DNA of 64,000 nucleotides from the NCBI GenBank assembly GCA_002311665.1, contig DBYX01000008.1, forward strand, positions 23,780 through 87,779, in the 5' to 3' direction. Position 1 is the first letter of the stretch. Every line of letters begins with the position of its first letter. Of this stretch, positions 17,458-26,012 are shown in pieces. The DNA comes from Lachnoclostridium sp. UBA1175. GTDB lineage: Bacteria > Bacillota > Clostridia > Lachnospirales > Lachnospiraceae. The translations under genes and the position numbers were made by a program. The notes beneath the pieces were generated by a model that worked only from the letters and a program-made list of their open reading frames with translations, was not told where the DNA came from and made no database searches.

Positions 17458-18615
17458 CTACTGAAGGACACGCACCTTCAGCACACCGTCGAGAGCCGAG
17501 AGCTTCGTAACGATCGCGGCCTCGTCAACCTTGCCGCAGACGTCGAGCACGCTGTACGCGAAATCCCCTCTGCTCTTGTTGTACATATTCTCGATGTTGA
17601 TGCCGGCCACAGCGGTCGTGAACTGCGAGAGCATGTTCGGAACGTTGCGGTGCAGGATGCAGATACGGCTTGCCACGCGGCATACGCCTGCGTCCAGCAT
17701 CGGGTAGTTCACGGAGTTGATGATGTTGCCGTGCTCAACGTACTCACGAAGCTCGCGGACAGCCATCACAGCGCAGTTGTCCTCGGACTCCTGCGTTGAA
17801 GCGCCGAGGTGAGGGATCGCGATCACGCCCTTCATGCCGGCCGTTCTTGCATTCGGAAAATCGGTGATGTACTTCGCAACCTTGCCCGAAGCAAGAGCTG
17901 CCTCTATCGCGTCGTCGTCCACCAGCAGGTCGCGCGCGAAGTTGAGGATAACGACGCCGTCCTTCATCGTAGCGATGGTCTCGGCGTTGATCATCTTCTT
18001 CGTGTCGTCGAGAAGCGGCACGTGAACCGTGATGTAATCGCACTCGGTGAAGATCTCCTCACGGCTGTTTACGTGGATGACGCTGCGGGAGAGCTTCCAT
18101 GCATTTTCCACAGAGATGTAAGGGTCGCAGCCGTATACGGTCATACCCATAGCGGAAGCTGCGTTGGCAACCAGAACGCCGATGGCGCCGAGGCCGATGA
18201 CACCGAGCTTCTTGCCCTGGATCTCGCGGCCTGCGAACTGGCCCTTGCCTTTCTCGATGAGCTTTGCAACGTTCTCATCATCCTTGATCGTCTGAACCCA
18301 GTTGATGCCGCCGAGGATGTCGCGGGAGGTCAGCAGAAGGCCGGCCATCACGAGCTCCTTCACGCCGTTCGCGTTCGCGCCGGGCGTGTTAAATACAACG
18401 ACACCTTTCTCCGCAAGCTTGTCAAGCGGAATGTTATTGACACCGGCGCCTGCTCTCGCAACAGCGAGAAGCTTGTCGCCGAACTCCATCTCGTGCATCG
18501 CCGCGCTGCGCACCAGGGCAACGTCAGCGTCCGCAAAATTGTCGGTCTGCTCGTAAGCAGCGCCGAACTCATCCAAACCGATCTTAGCGATCGCATTCAG
18601 GCAATTATATTTCAT
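17458..18615 (-). CDS. serA: D-3-phosphoglycerate dehydrogenase
   Basis: First step of serine synthesis: oxidation of 3-phosphoglycerate with NAD+. 385 residues, the short SerA type with a single C-terminal ACT domain (about 315-385, INIENMYNKSRGDFAYSVLD). Seen in the sequence: RAGAGVNNIP, the NAD-binding GLGAIG (about 140-145), HVPLLDDT, the catalytic Arg context LNFARD, and the His context IPHLGAS. An AGGAGG-type site (ACGGAGG) lies eight bases before the ATG. It follows serC by 73 bases, giving the order serC-serA in one operon, which supports the assignment. Confidence 0.93.
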   Translation of the reverse strand: MKYNCLNAIAKIGLDEFGAAYEQTDNFADADVALVRSAAMHEMEFGDKLLAVARAGAGVNNIPLDKLAEKGVVVFNTPGANANGVKELVMAGLLLTSRDILGGINWVQTIKDDENVAKLIEKGKGQFAGREIQGKKLGVIGLGAIGVLVANAASAMGMTVYGCDPYISVENAWKLSRSVIHVNSREEIFTECDYITVHVPLLDDTKKMINAETIATMKDGVVILNFARDLLVDDDAIEAALASGKVAKYITDFPNARTAGMKGVIAIPHLGASTQESEDNCAVMAVRELREYVEHGNIINSVNYPMLDAGVCRVASRICILHRNVPNMLSQFTTAVAGINIENMYNKSRGDFAYSVLDVCGKVDEAAIVTKLSALDGVLKVRVLQ

Positions 18616-18688
18616 TGTGATTTCCTCCGTTTCTGTGTTCCGGCGGAGGGGTTTCTTCCGCAATCATCCGCCGGTTGCGAAAGCCGTC

Positions 18689-19771
18689 TCAGGCGTTCTC
18701 CGCCTCAAACTTCTTCATAAACTCAACGAGCTTCTCAACGCCCTCGATCGGCATCGCGTTGTAGATGGACGCGCGCATGCCGCCGACACTTCTGTGACCC
18801 TTGAGGTTCACGAAACCGGCCTCGGTAGCCTCCTTGATGAACTTCGCGTCGAGATCGGCGTCACCGGTCACGAACGGCACGTTCATAAGGGAGCGGGAGT
18901 TCTTCTCAACGGTGCCCTTGAAGAGCTTGCTCTCGTCAAGGAAATCGTAGAGGATCTTCGCCTTCTTCTCGTTGTACTCCTTCATAGCCTCAAGACCGCC
19001 CTGCTTCTTGAGCCACTTGAATACCTTGCCGCAGATGTAGATGCCGTAGCAGGGAGGAGTGTTGTAGAGGGAATCATTGTCCGCATGAGTCTTGTACTGA
19101 AGCATCGTAGGCGTGCCCGGAAGCACATCCTCGGTGATCAGATCCTCGCGGATGATGGCGATCACAACGCCGGCAGGTCCGATGTTCTTCTGAGCGCCGC
19201 CGTAGATCACCGCATACTTGGAAACGTCCATCGGCTCGCTGAGGAAGCAGGAGGATACGTCAGCGACGAGATCCTTGCCCTTCGTGTTCGGCAGAGTCTT
19301 GAACTTCGTACCGTAGATGGTGTTATTCTCGCAGATATACACATAGTCCGCATTGTCGTCGATCGGAAGATCGGAGCAATCCGGAATATAGGAAAATGTC
19401 TTGTCCTCGCTGGATGCGATGCACTTCGCATCACCGAACTTCTGAGCCTCCTTGAAGGCTCTCTTAGCCCACTGGCCGGTCACGATGTAGTCCGCAACCT
19501 TGTTCTTCATCAGGTTCATCGGGATCATGGCGAACTGCAGATGAGCGCCGCCCTGAAGGAACAGCACCTTGTAGTTGTCCGGGATGTTCAGAAGATCCCG
19601 AAGATCCTGCTCAGCGTCCTTGATGATCTTGTCAAATACTTTGGAGCGATGGCTCATCTCCATAACGGACTGGCCGCTCCCCTGGTAGTCGAGCATCTCT
19701 GCTGCGGCTTCCTTCAATACCTCTTCCGGCAGAACGGCCGGACCTGCAGAAAAGTTATACACTCTTCCCAT
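18689..19771 (-). CDS. serC: Phosphoserine aminotransferase
   Basis: Second step of serine synthesis: transfers the amino group of glutamate to 3-phosphohydroxypyruvate, using pyridoxal phosphate. 360 residues, the usual size. It starts with the family opening YNFSAGPAVLPEEVL, has the EMSHRSK loop, and the cofactor lysine is K195 in GGAQKN. AGGAGG lies eight bases before the ATG. It is the first gene of the serC-serA unit and is preceded by its own promoter and a structured leader (19772-19908). A phosphoserine phosphatase (serB) gene is not present nearby. Confidence 0.95.
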   Translation of the reverse strand: MGRVYNFSAGPAVLPEEVLKEAAAEMLDYQGSGQSVMEMSHRSKVFDKIIKDAEQDLRDLLNIPDNYKVLFLQGGAHLQFAMIPMNLMKNKVADYIVTGQWAKRAFKEAQKFGDAKCIASSEDKTFSYIPDCSDLPIDDNADYVYICENNTIYGTKFKTLPNTKGKDLVADVSSCFLSEPMDVSKYAVIYGGAQKNIGPAGVVIAIIREDLITEDVLPGTPTMLQYKTHADNDSLYNTPPCYGIYICGKVFKWLKKQGGLEAMKEYNEKKAKILYDFLDESKLFKGTVEKNSRSLMNVPFVTGDADLDAKFIKEATEAGFVNLKGHRSVGGMRASIYNAMPIEGVEKLVEFMKKFEAENA

Positions 19772-19819
19772 AGTTTAGTACCTCCTAAAAGAATATATCG
19801 TGTCCGCATAAAGCGGAAA

Positions 19820-19908
19820 ATTGGTAAGCGGTTCCTCCCCGGGAGAAGAAACTATCTTCCTCAGGGCCGCTTACCAATCATTCTATACCCGCGCACGCGC
19901 GAAGTCAA
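19820..19908 (-). promoter_or_regulatory. serC promoter and structured 5' leader
   Basis: On the minus strand, TTGACT (19903-19908) and TAGAAT (19880-19885) with a 17-base spacer form a good sigma-A promoter after the ilvB-like gene. The transcript would start almost exactly at a 12-bp inverted repeat (19867-19878 with 19820-19831) enclosing 35 bases, with a partly self-pairing interior and UUUU right after the stem. A second small hairpin (CCGC-TTTAT-GCGG) follows before the serC ribosome binding site. This could be a simple terminator of the upstream gene or an attenuator for serC; the position of the promoter favours the second. Confidence 0.55.
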
Positions 19909-19946
19909 GTATTGTTATTCCCATACAACGGTATCAAGCCATTCCC

Positions 19947-21635
19947 CTACCGCAGCTCACACACGATCACCATCGGACCGTCCTTCGCGAGCGCCCTCTC
20001 CAGGGCCTTGCGTGCATCGTCACGCGTGGCGACGCGGACTGCAGGGACGCCGAGCGCCTCCGCGATCTTCACATAGTCCGCGTGGTCCTCGAAGCTGGTC
20101 TGGTAGTAGCGGTCGTTATAGTACACGTGCTGCCAGTGGCGCACCATCTCGAGGCCGTGGTTGTCGCACACGATCTCCACGATCGGAAGGCGGTATTTGG
20201 CGGCCACGGAGAGCTCGTTCATATTCATGCGGTAACAGCCGTCGCCGGCCACGTTGATGACGCGGGTGTGCGGGCAGCCGAAGGCCGCACCGATGGCCGC
20301 GGGAAGGCCGTAGCCCATCGTGCCGAGACCGCCCGACGTCAGCAGCTGGCGTGGGCTGTGAACGCGGTAATTCTGCGCGACATCCATCTGGTGCCGGCCG
20401 ACTTCCGTGGTGATGATGCAGTTGCCGCCCGTAAGGTCATCCAGAAGCAGCGCCATCCACTGGGATGAAAGCGCCGTCGTGGAACGGTCGTTGTAGATTG
20501 CCGCGCGCTCCGCGAGGTCACCCGCGAAACGCTTCTTGTTCGTCGCCATCCAGGTCGCGTGCGTCGCCGCGGGAATCTCCGGAAGAAGCGCCGAGAGCAC
20601 CTCCTTCACGTCACCCACCGCGTGCGCGGCCGTCTCAATATTCTTGTCGATCTCCGCAGCGTCGATATCGATCTGTAAAATGCTCGCCTGCGCACACCAG
20701 TCGGGCTTGTTGTCCGTCACACGCTCGCTGAACCGGACGCCCAGCGCGATCAGGCAGTCGCACTCCGCGATCGCGGCATTGGCCGCCTTCGTGCCGTGCG
20801 TGCCCACCATACCGAGATAGCGCTCGCCGGTCCCGCCGTACACGCCCTTGCCCATCAGCGTCTCACACACCGGCGCATCGATCTTCTCCGCAAGCGCCGC
20901 TACAACCTCCTCGGCGCCGGAGATCACACAGCCGCCGCCCACCAGGAGAAGCGGTCTCTTTGCTTTGCGTAAAATGCCGCGAAACGCCTTGGCGGTAGCC
21001 GCCGCGGTTGCGCCTGCCGCACCGCTCCATACCGAGTCGTCCTCCCTGCCGTCCGCCGAGAGCACGCGCCCGTCGTGGTTGTCGTCCGAGCGCTTCGAGG
21101 CGCGGTACGCCTCCTCCATCTCCTCGGTCCACTCCGCCGTCGTCACGTCGCGCGCGATGTCCACGAGCACCGGCCCGGGGCGTCCGCCCGCCGCGATCGC
21201 ATACGCCGCGTCCATCACGCCGCGCAGCTCGCGGATGTCCTTCACGAGGAAGTTATGTTTTGTGATCGGCAGAGTAATGCCGAATATGTCAATCTCCTGG
21301 AAACTGTCGCGCCCGATCGCGTCCACGGTCACGTTGCACGTGATCGCGATGATCGGAACGCTGTCCATCATCGCCGTCGCGATGCCCGTCACGAGGTTCG
21401 TCGCGCCGGGGCCGCTCGTCGCCATGCACACGCCGACTCGCCCGGTAGCCCTCGCGTAGCCGTCCGCCGCGTGTGCCGCACCCTGCTCGTGGGCCGTCAG
21501 CACGTGGCGCACCGCAGTCTGCCGATACATCGCGTCGTAAAGCGCAAGGTTGGTCGCACCGGGGTAGCCGAACACTAGGTCCGTCCCGTGCTCACGCAGG
21601 CATTCGATCACCAGTTCACTGCCGTTCATGTGCAT
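19947..21635 (-). CDS. ilvB: Acetolactate synthase large subunit
   Basis: Thiamine diphosphate enzyme joining two pyruvates to acetolactate (branched-chain amino acid synthesis), or pyruvate and 2-oxobutyrate. 562 residues. Visible are the catalytic Glu50 (AHEQGAAHAADGYAR), the SGPGATN loop, a DVTTAEW region in the middle domain, and the thiamine-binding GDG...N motif (GDGCYRMNMNELSVAAKY...VCDNHG). No small regulatory subunit (ilvN) and no other ilv gene is adjacent, so it could also be a catabolic or orphan synthase; the sequence looks closer to the anabolic type. AAGGAG lies four bases before the first ATG and ten before a second one two codons later. Confidence 0.85.
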   Translation of the reverse strand: MHMNGSELVIECLREHGTDLVFGYPGATNLALYDAMYRQTAVRHVLTAHEQGAAHAADGYARATGRVGVCMATSGPGATNLVTGIATAMMDSVPIIAITCNVTVDAIGRDSFQEIDIFGITLPITKHNFLVKDIRELRGVMDAAYAIAAGGRPGPVLVDIARDVTTAEWTEEMEEAYRASKRSDDNHDGRVLSADGREDDSVWSGAAGATAAATAKAFRGILRKAKRPLLLVGGGCVISGAEEVVAALAEKIDAPVCETLMGKGVYGGTGERYLGMVGTHGTKAANAAIAECDCLIALGVRFSERVTDNKPDWCAQASILQIDIDAAEIDKNIETAAHAVGDVKEVLSALLPEIPAATHATWMATNKKRFAGDLAERAAIYNDRSTTALSSQWMALLLDDLTGGNCIITTEVGRHQMDVAQNYRVHSPRQLLTSGGLGTMGYGLPAAIGAAFGCPHTRVINVAGDGCYRMNMNELSVAAKYRLPIVEIVCDNHGLEMVRHWQHVYYNDRYYQTSFEDHADYVKIAEALGVPAVRVATRDDARKALERALAKDGPMVIVCELR

Positions 21636-21722
21636 GTCTCTCCTTTCCCATCCGTCTGACTAATTGAATTTGTTTCGTTGCGCCGGTTCATTTTCCGCGG
21701 TCGCGTTACGCACCGCGCCGGC

Positions 21723-23165
21723 TCAGTCCTCGTGGTCAGTCTCTTCCTCGCCGCTCCAGTCCACGATCTTTATGTAATCGCCCCAAAGCTTCTCGGCGAC
21801 CTTGTAGATCCTTGAGTAGGAAAATGATTTGCCGTTGCTGTACTTGATGCAGCCGTGCCCCCGGGCGAGCTCCTCGGTGTAGTCCTGAAGCGCGTACACG
21901 CGGTAGTTCTTGCCCTGCTTCGTCTTGCCCTGGTTGCCGAGCTTCTCGTTGCTGTACTCCCAGTGGTTGATGATCGGGATCATGGAACCCTCGCGCACGT
22001 AGCACTCGTCGCCGTCCTTATAGAACTCGAGGTACGCCATACCCTCTACGTTACAGTCCGCCTCCTTGAAGTTGGAGATGAAATTGCCGAGGGAGTAGTA
22101 TACGACCATCTTGTGACCGTCCGCGCCGGTCAGCCACTCCATAGTCTGTCCGATGTGCGGATGCGCGCCCACAACGGCGTCCACGCCGCACTCGAGGAAA
22201 ATCTTCGTAAACTTCTTCTGCGTGGAATTGAGGGTATCCATCGCGTACTCCTCGCCCCAGTGCGGGAATACAACGACGAAATCGGCCATCTCCTTCGCCC
22301 GCGCGATGTCGCTGCGGACGCGGTCCTCCTTGAGGATGTCCACACAGTACGCGGCCTCGTCGGTCGCGGACTTCTTGTTCAATCCGTAGGTGTAGTTCAG
22401 CAGCGCGATCTTAATGCCGTATTTTTCGACGACCGTGATCTTGTTCTGATCCTCCACACTGTCGTGGATACCGAGAAGCGTCACATCCGGGTAGTTGTTG
22501 CGCCAGAACTCGATTGATTTCCGGACCGCCTTGTAGCCGTGGTCCGAGGTGTGGTTCGTCGCCATTGTGATGATGTTGAAGCCCGCCTTCACAAGCTCGT
22601 GGCCGACCTCGTCCGGCGTGTTGAAGGATGCGTATCCGTGGTAGGAGCCCCACATCGTCCGATTGCCGAAGTACTTCTCCTCCCAGCTGTCGCCGATGTA
22701 CCCTTCATCGCCGCCGAGCGGCGTCTCCTGGTTCACGACCGCAAAATCCGCCATCTGAATGTAAGGCTTGATATAATCGTAATTGTGGCTGAAATCGAAG
22801 GTGCCGTCCTCGCGGTCGTAACCGTCCTCCAGCAGATACCAGTCATACAGGTTGTCGCCCACCGCGACCATGCTCACAAAATTCGGCATCGGCGTGGGCG
22901 TCGGCGTCGGGCTCGGGCTCGGTGTCGGGCTCGGCGTGCTCGTCGGCGTCGCCTCGGCAATCTTGTCCGTGGGCTTCGGCGTGACCGTGTTCGTCCCGCC
23001 ACCGCCGTTGTTGCCGCGCTTCGGGCCGATCACGCCCGCGAGCACAAGCCCGCACACGGCGAGCAGCACGATCGCAACCGCAAGCAGAGTCGCTGTGATC
23101 CGGCGCTGTCTGCGCTTGCGCTTCTTGTATTTCAGGTATTGTGCCCTAGTCATCTTCTCTGCCAA
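21723..23165 (-). CDS. CapA-family (poly-gamma-glutamate capsule protein-like) membrane protein
   Basis: A 480-residue protein with a Lys/Arg-rich cytoplasmic start, one membrane segment (about 22-46), a Thr/Pro-rich linker (about 60-95) and a CapA/PGA_cap domain, related to metallophosphoesterases. Typical motifs: MVAVGDNLYD, ANHTSDHG, HWGEEY and GVDAVVGAHPH-GQ. CapA proteins take part in poly-gamma-glutamate or capsule formation at the membrane; here capB/capC are not adjacent, so the polymer is unknown. The start is TTG at 23165, because GGAGG lies nine bases before it and the first ATG is four codons later, too far from that site. It is 38 bases after the acyltransferase gene, likely the same operon. 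Confidence 0.85.
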   Translation of the reverse strand: MAEKMTRAQYLKYKKRKRRQRRITATLLAVAIVLLAVCGLVLAGVIGPKRGNNGGGGTNTVTPKPTDKIAEATPTSTPSPTPSPSPTPTPTPMPNFVSMVAVGDNLYDWYLLEDGYDREDGTFDFSHNYDYIKPYIQMADFAVVNQETPLGGDEGYIGDSWEEKYFGNRTMWGSYHGYASFNTPDEVGHELVKAGFNIITMATNHTSDHGYKAVRKSIEFWRNNYPDVTLLGIHDSVEDQNKITVVEKYGIKIALLNYTYGLNKKSATDEAAYCVDILKEDRVRSDIARAKEMADFVVVFPHWGEEYAMDTLNSTQKKFTKIFLECGVDAVVGAHPHIGQTMEWLTGADGHKMVVYYSLGNFISNFKEADCNVEGMAYLEFYKDGDECYVREGSMIPIINHWEYSNEKLGNQGKTKQGKNYRVYALQDYTEELARGHGCIKYSNGKSFSYSRIYKVAEKLWGDYIKIVDWSGEEETDHED

Positions 23166-23203
23166 GGTATCCGTCCTCCGTACTCAAATCTCGGCTGATC
23201 CGT

Positions 23204-24547
23204 CTATGCCAGCCCCGGCTTGCACGGCTTACCGTCGCGCCGCCGGTAGTAATAATACAATTCCTCCGTGGCGAGGGCCATCTTCGTGATCGCAAAATCC
23301 CGCCCGTGCGGGTAGGTGTACCACGTGTCCTCGAGCGTGTTGAGGTCCACGCAGTCCCCGAACTTGCCGAGATACTCGTACTCGATGTGCACCGAGTACT
23401 GCGTCTCCGCCGCGATCTCCATCGAGAACGGATATCCCTCGTCATCCGTCCCGTTCACATGAAAACCGGTCATATCGTGGCGCATCGTGCCGTTGCCGAG
23501 CCGCACGAACTTCTTCGCGTTCGGCAGCGAATCGACGTGCACCTCGAGGTCGCCGGACGAGTACGTCCCCGCCTCGACCTCCGCGCGCACGTTCGCGCGC
23601 TCCCACTCATACCAGTCAGGAATATGTGTCATATCAAACCCTGCCGAGTCGGCAAGCGCCTTCGCGCCGGTCGCCGCGGTCTCGGCACCGATCTCGCCAG
23701 CCGCACCGCTCCCCTCATCGCGGCTCAGCTCCGAGAGCGGACTCATCGTCCAGCTCGCGCCGCACGCCTCGCAGAAGAGCTTCGAGCCCTTGCTGTTCAT
23801 GCGGAACTCCGTCCCGCAGGCCGGGCACTGGTAGAGCACCTTGTGAAGGCCCTCCGCGCGCCCCTCGTACTTCGTCGCGATGCCGCGCTCCTTCTGCCAC
23901 GCATAATCGTCGTACTGAAACATCTCGACGATCCGCCGGTTGATCTCGTCCACCGGCGTCGCCGCGAGCTCCTCGGGCGTGAAGATACACGTCATCTCCG
24001 CCTCGGTCGGCTTGATGCCGCGGTCGTGCAGGTTCCAGAAAGGCGAGTTCACGTGGTGGCCGTGGCAGATCATCGTCACGACAGGCACCTTCAGGAACTT
24101 GCATAATTTGCCGAGCGACTCGGGCAGCACGGCCGTCGTCCCGCACAGGGAGTAGCGTGCCTCGGGATAGATCACCGCGATGTCGCCGTTCTTGATCACC
24201 TGATGCAGCTGCCGCACGAGAACAACGTCGTTCGTGAACTTGCGCTTGCAGATGCAACCGACGTTGCGAAGCAGTTTCTCTCGTCCTATAAAACCGTCGA
24301 TCGCCACGACATAGTTTGCCCTCTTGGGGAAAATGGCCTTCGTCGCGACCTTGAAATCCATAAATGCGTTGTGGTTGCACAGCAGCACGAACGGCGGCTT
24401 GAGCCCCTCCGTGCGGACCTTCGTGATCCTCGCGCGGTGCTTCCACACATCCGGAAGACTTAAGAGGATAGTGATCGGGCGCAGGTACCAGCGTGTGCGC
24501 ACCGGCGGCTTCGCCATATCAAACCGTTCAAAGTTCTTGTGATCCAT
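23204..24547 (-). CDS. PlsC-like acyltransferase with zinc ribbon
   Basis: A 447-residue protein. The N-terminal half is an LPLAT/PlsC domain: the acyl-acceptor motif NHNAFMD (HX4D), the FIGREKLLRN segment, and YPEARYS in place of the FPEGTRS motif. The middle has a four-cysteine zinc ribbon (CPACGTEF...CEACG) and the C-terminal part is unrecognised. It would transfer an acyl chain to a lysophospholipid-type acceptor at the inner face of the membrane. The start at 24547 has AAGGAG about six bases upstream; the open frame extends further without a good site. It heads a two-gene unit with the CapA-like gene, which suggests envelope building. Confidence 0.75.
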   Translation of the reverse strand: MDHKNFERFDMAKPPVRTRWYLRPITILLSLPDVWKHRARITKVRTEGLKPPFVLLCNHNAFMDFKVATKAIFPKRANYVVAIDGFIGREKLLRNVGCICKRKFTNDVVLVRQLHQVIKNGDIAVIYPEARYSLCGTTAVLPESLGKLCKFLKVPVVTMICHGHHVNSPFWNLHDRGIKPTEAEMTCIFTPEELAATPVDEINRRIVEMFQYDDYAWQKERGIATKYEGRAEGLHKVLYQCPACGTEFRMNSKGSKLFCEACGASWTMSPLSELSRDEGSGAAGEIGAETAATGAKALADSAGFDMTHIPDWYEWERANVRAEVEAGTYSSGDLEVHVDSLPNAKKFVRLGNGTMRHDMTGFHVNGTDDEGYPFSMEIAAETQYSVHIEYEYLGKFGDCVDLNTLEDTWYTYPHGRDFAITKMALATEELYYYYRRRDGKPCKPGLA

Positions 24548-24673
24548 CGCAGCTCCTTCCGGGGTAACAAGGTATTGAATATCCGCTTCACCTCGCGGGT
24601 GACAACAGATAATCAACAGTATCATACCACAGAATCCGTTTGGCGACAATAGTCACGCCCCGGGAACACGCGC

Positions 24674-24728
24674 AAAAACCTCCCGACCCCGCATAAGACA
24701 CTCATTTTGCGGTAGGTCGGGAGGTTTT
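24674..24728 (-). terminator. Terminator of the TldD/TldE unit
   Basis: The arms AAAACCTCCCGACC (24675-24688) and GGTCGGGAGGTTTT (24715-24728) are perfect complements. The interior also pairs (CCGCA with TGCGG). Read on the minus strand it ends in a T run, so it terminates the gene that stops at 24779. Confidence 0.85.
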
Positions 24729-24778
24729 GATCATACATCGTGCGGTTTTCTCTCAGGTGCGGCTGTCACCGGCGGCTG

Positions 24779-25999
24779 TCACACCTTATACACCTTGAGC
24801 AGGATCACCTTGTCGTTGAAGAACGGCGAATCGTCCGAACCGACGCCGATGTAATCCTTTCCGAGAATGTCGAAGAAATTCATGTTCACGCGGAACTCCG
24901 GCAGGCGTCCGACGACGCGCTCACCGTCCCACAGAAGCGACGTGTGGATGATCATGCTCGCGTTGCCCTTGTTGTCCATCGGGCTGCCCGTGCTGCTCAT
25001 AGGGATGACCGCCGGTCTGCCCGCCAGCAGCTCCCGGATCGTCTTCTCACTCCTGCGGATGCGGAGGTTCAGGCCGCCCGGATACGGGAGATCCGAGTAG
25101 TTGTGCCCTGCCGTCCTCGTGTGCGGCACACCGTACTTCTGCGCAACACGCTTGTCGGAATACCCGGTCTTGATCACGCCGTTCTCGATCAGCACGAGCT
25201 TATCGTTTGGGATCACGCAGCCCTCGCCGTCCCAGAACCGTCCGAACCACGACTCCTTGTCGGTCACGTCATGCTCGAGCGTAAAATTCTCACTGAACAC
25301 CTGCTCGCCGACCTTCCCCGTGAGATGCGATGTGCCGAGCGCGAGATTTTCCGCATTGAGCTCGTCCGCGAGCGCCCCGGTGAGCGAGTAGTACTGGATG
25401 CTCAGAATGATCTCCTCCGGCACCTCGGTCATCGTCTCGTACTGCCCGAGATACAGGTCCGCCATCGTGCGGAATACCGAGCCGTCGTCGAGGGTTCGCA
25501 TGTTGTAGCCGAAGTAGCCGTTCATAATGTCCTTACTGTCTTTGTGCTTGAACGCGATGCCCGCGCCGAAACACGCGTCGGACTCCTCGAAGTCCGTGCC
25601 GATGTCGCTTGTGAGCGAGTGGCGGCACGTTTCCGCGGTGAAGTTTCCGGTAAATGTGAACTGCGGGTATTTCTCGAGGATGTACTTCATATACTCCCCG
25701 GCAACGTCCATCAGCTCGCGGTCCGACACGTGGCTCTCACTCTTGTCGCGCCTGCGCTCTCCACCCGCCTCCGGCGTGAACGGATACGGTCTCGCGCGCT
25801 CCGGATCGGCCTGCGCTCTCGCGAAGCCCTCCTCGTCCGCGATCTCCCCGATGCTGTAGCAGATGCCGACCTTCTCGCCGTCGTACACGCGGTACGAGGT
25901 CTCGACGGTGTTGGTGCGCTCGAACGCCTTCGGCTTATTTTCCTCGTAGGACATTTTGGAAACCGTCCTGCGGGTGCTGTGTTTTTCCTTGATCGTCAT
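24779..25999 (-). CDS. TldE/PmbA-family protein
   Basis: A 406-residue protein of the TldD/PmbA superfamily, without the HEXXXH zinc motif, as expected for the TldE partner. Motifs seen: GVGIxF-like FGAGIAFKHKD, the GxRT-like PHTRTAGHN, and STGSPMDNKGN near the end. TldD and TldE together form a zinc protease that degrades unfolded peptides and matures some modified peptides. It lies 13 bases after the TldD-type gene in the same operon. No peptide modification gene (rSAM, lanthipeptide synthetase) was recognised nearby, so the substrate is unknown. Confidence 0.8.
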   Translation of the reverse strand: MTIKEKHSTRRTVSKMSYEENKPKAFERTNTVETSYRVYDGEKVGICYSIGEIADEEGFARAQADPERARPYPFTPEAGGERRRDKSESHVSDRELMDVAGEYMKYILEKYPQFTFTGNFTAETCRHSLTSDIGTDFEESDACFGAGIAFKHKDSKDIMNGYFGYNMRTLDDGSVFRTMADLYLGQYETMTEVPEEIILSIQYYSLTGALADELNAENLALGTSHLTGKVGEQVFSENFTLEHDVTDKESWFGRFWDGEGCVIPNDKLVLIENGVIKTGYSDKRVAQKYGVPHTRTAGHNYSDLPYPGGLNLRIRRSEKTIRELLAGRPAVIPMSSTGSPMDNKGNASMIIHTSLLWDGERVVGRLPEFRVNMNFFDILGKDYIGVGSDDSPFFNDKVILLKVYKV

Positions 26000-26012
26000 A
26001 GTAAAATCCCCC

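Noticed and set aside
16078..18720. Long plus-strand frames opposite the AAA+ ATPase and serA genes.
   Set aside because: The minus-strand proteins have complete family motifs; the plus-strand translations are rich in Arg/Val/Leu/His without motifs, typical of shadow frames.
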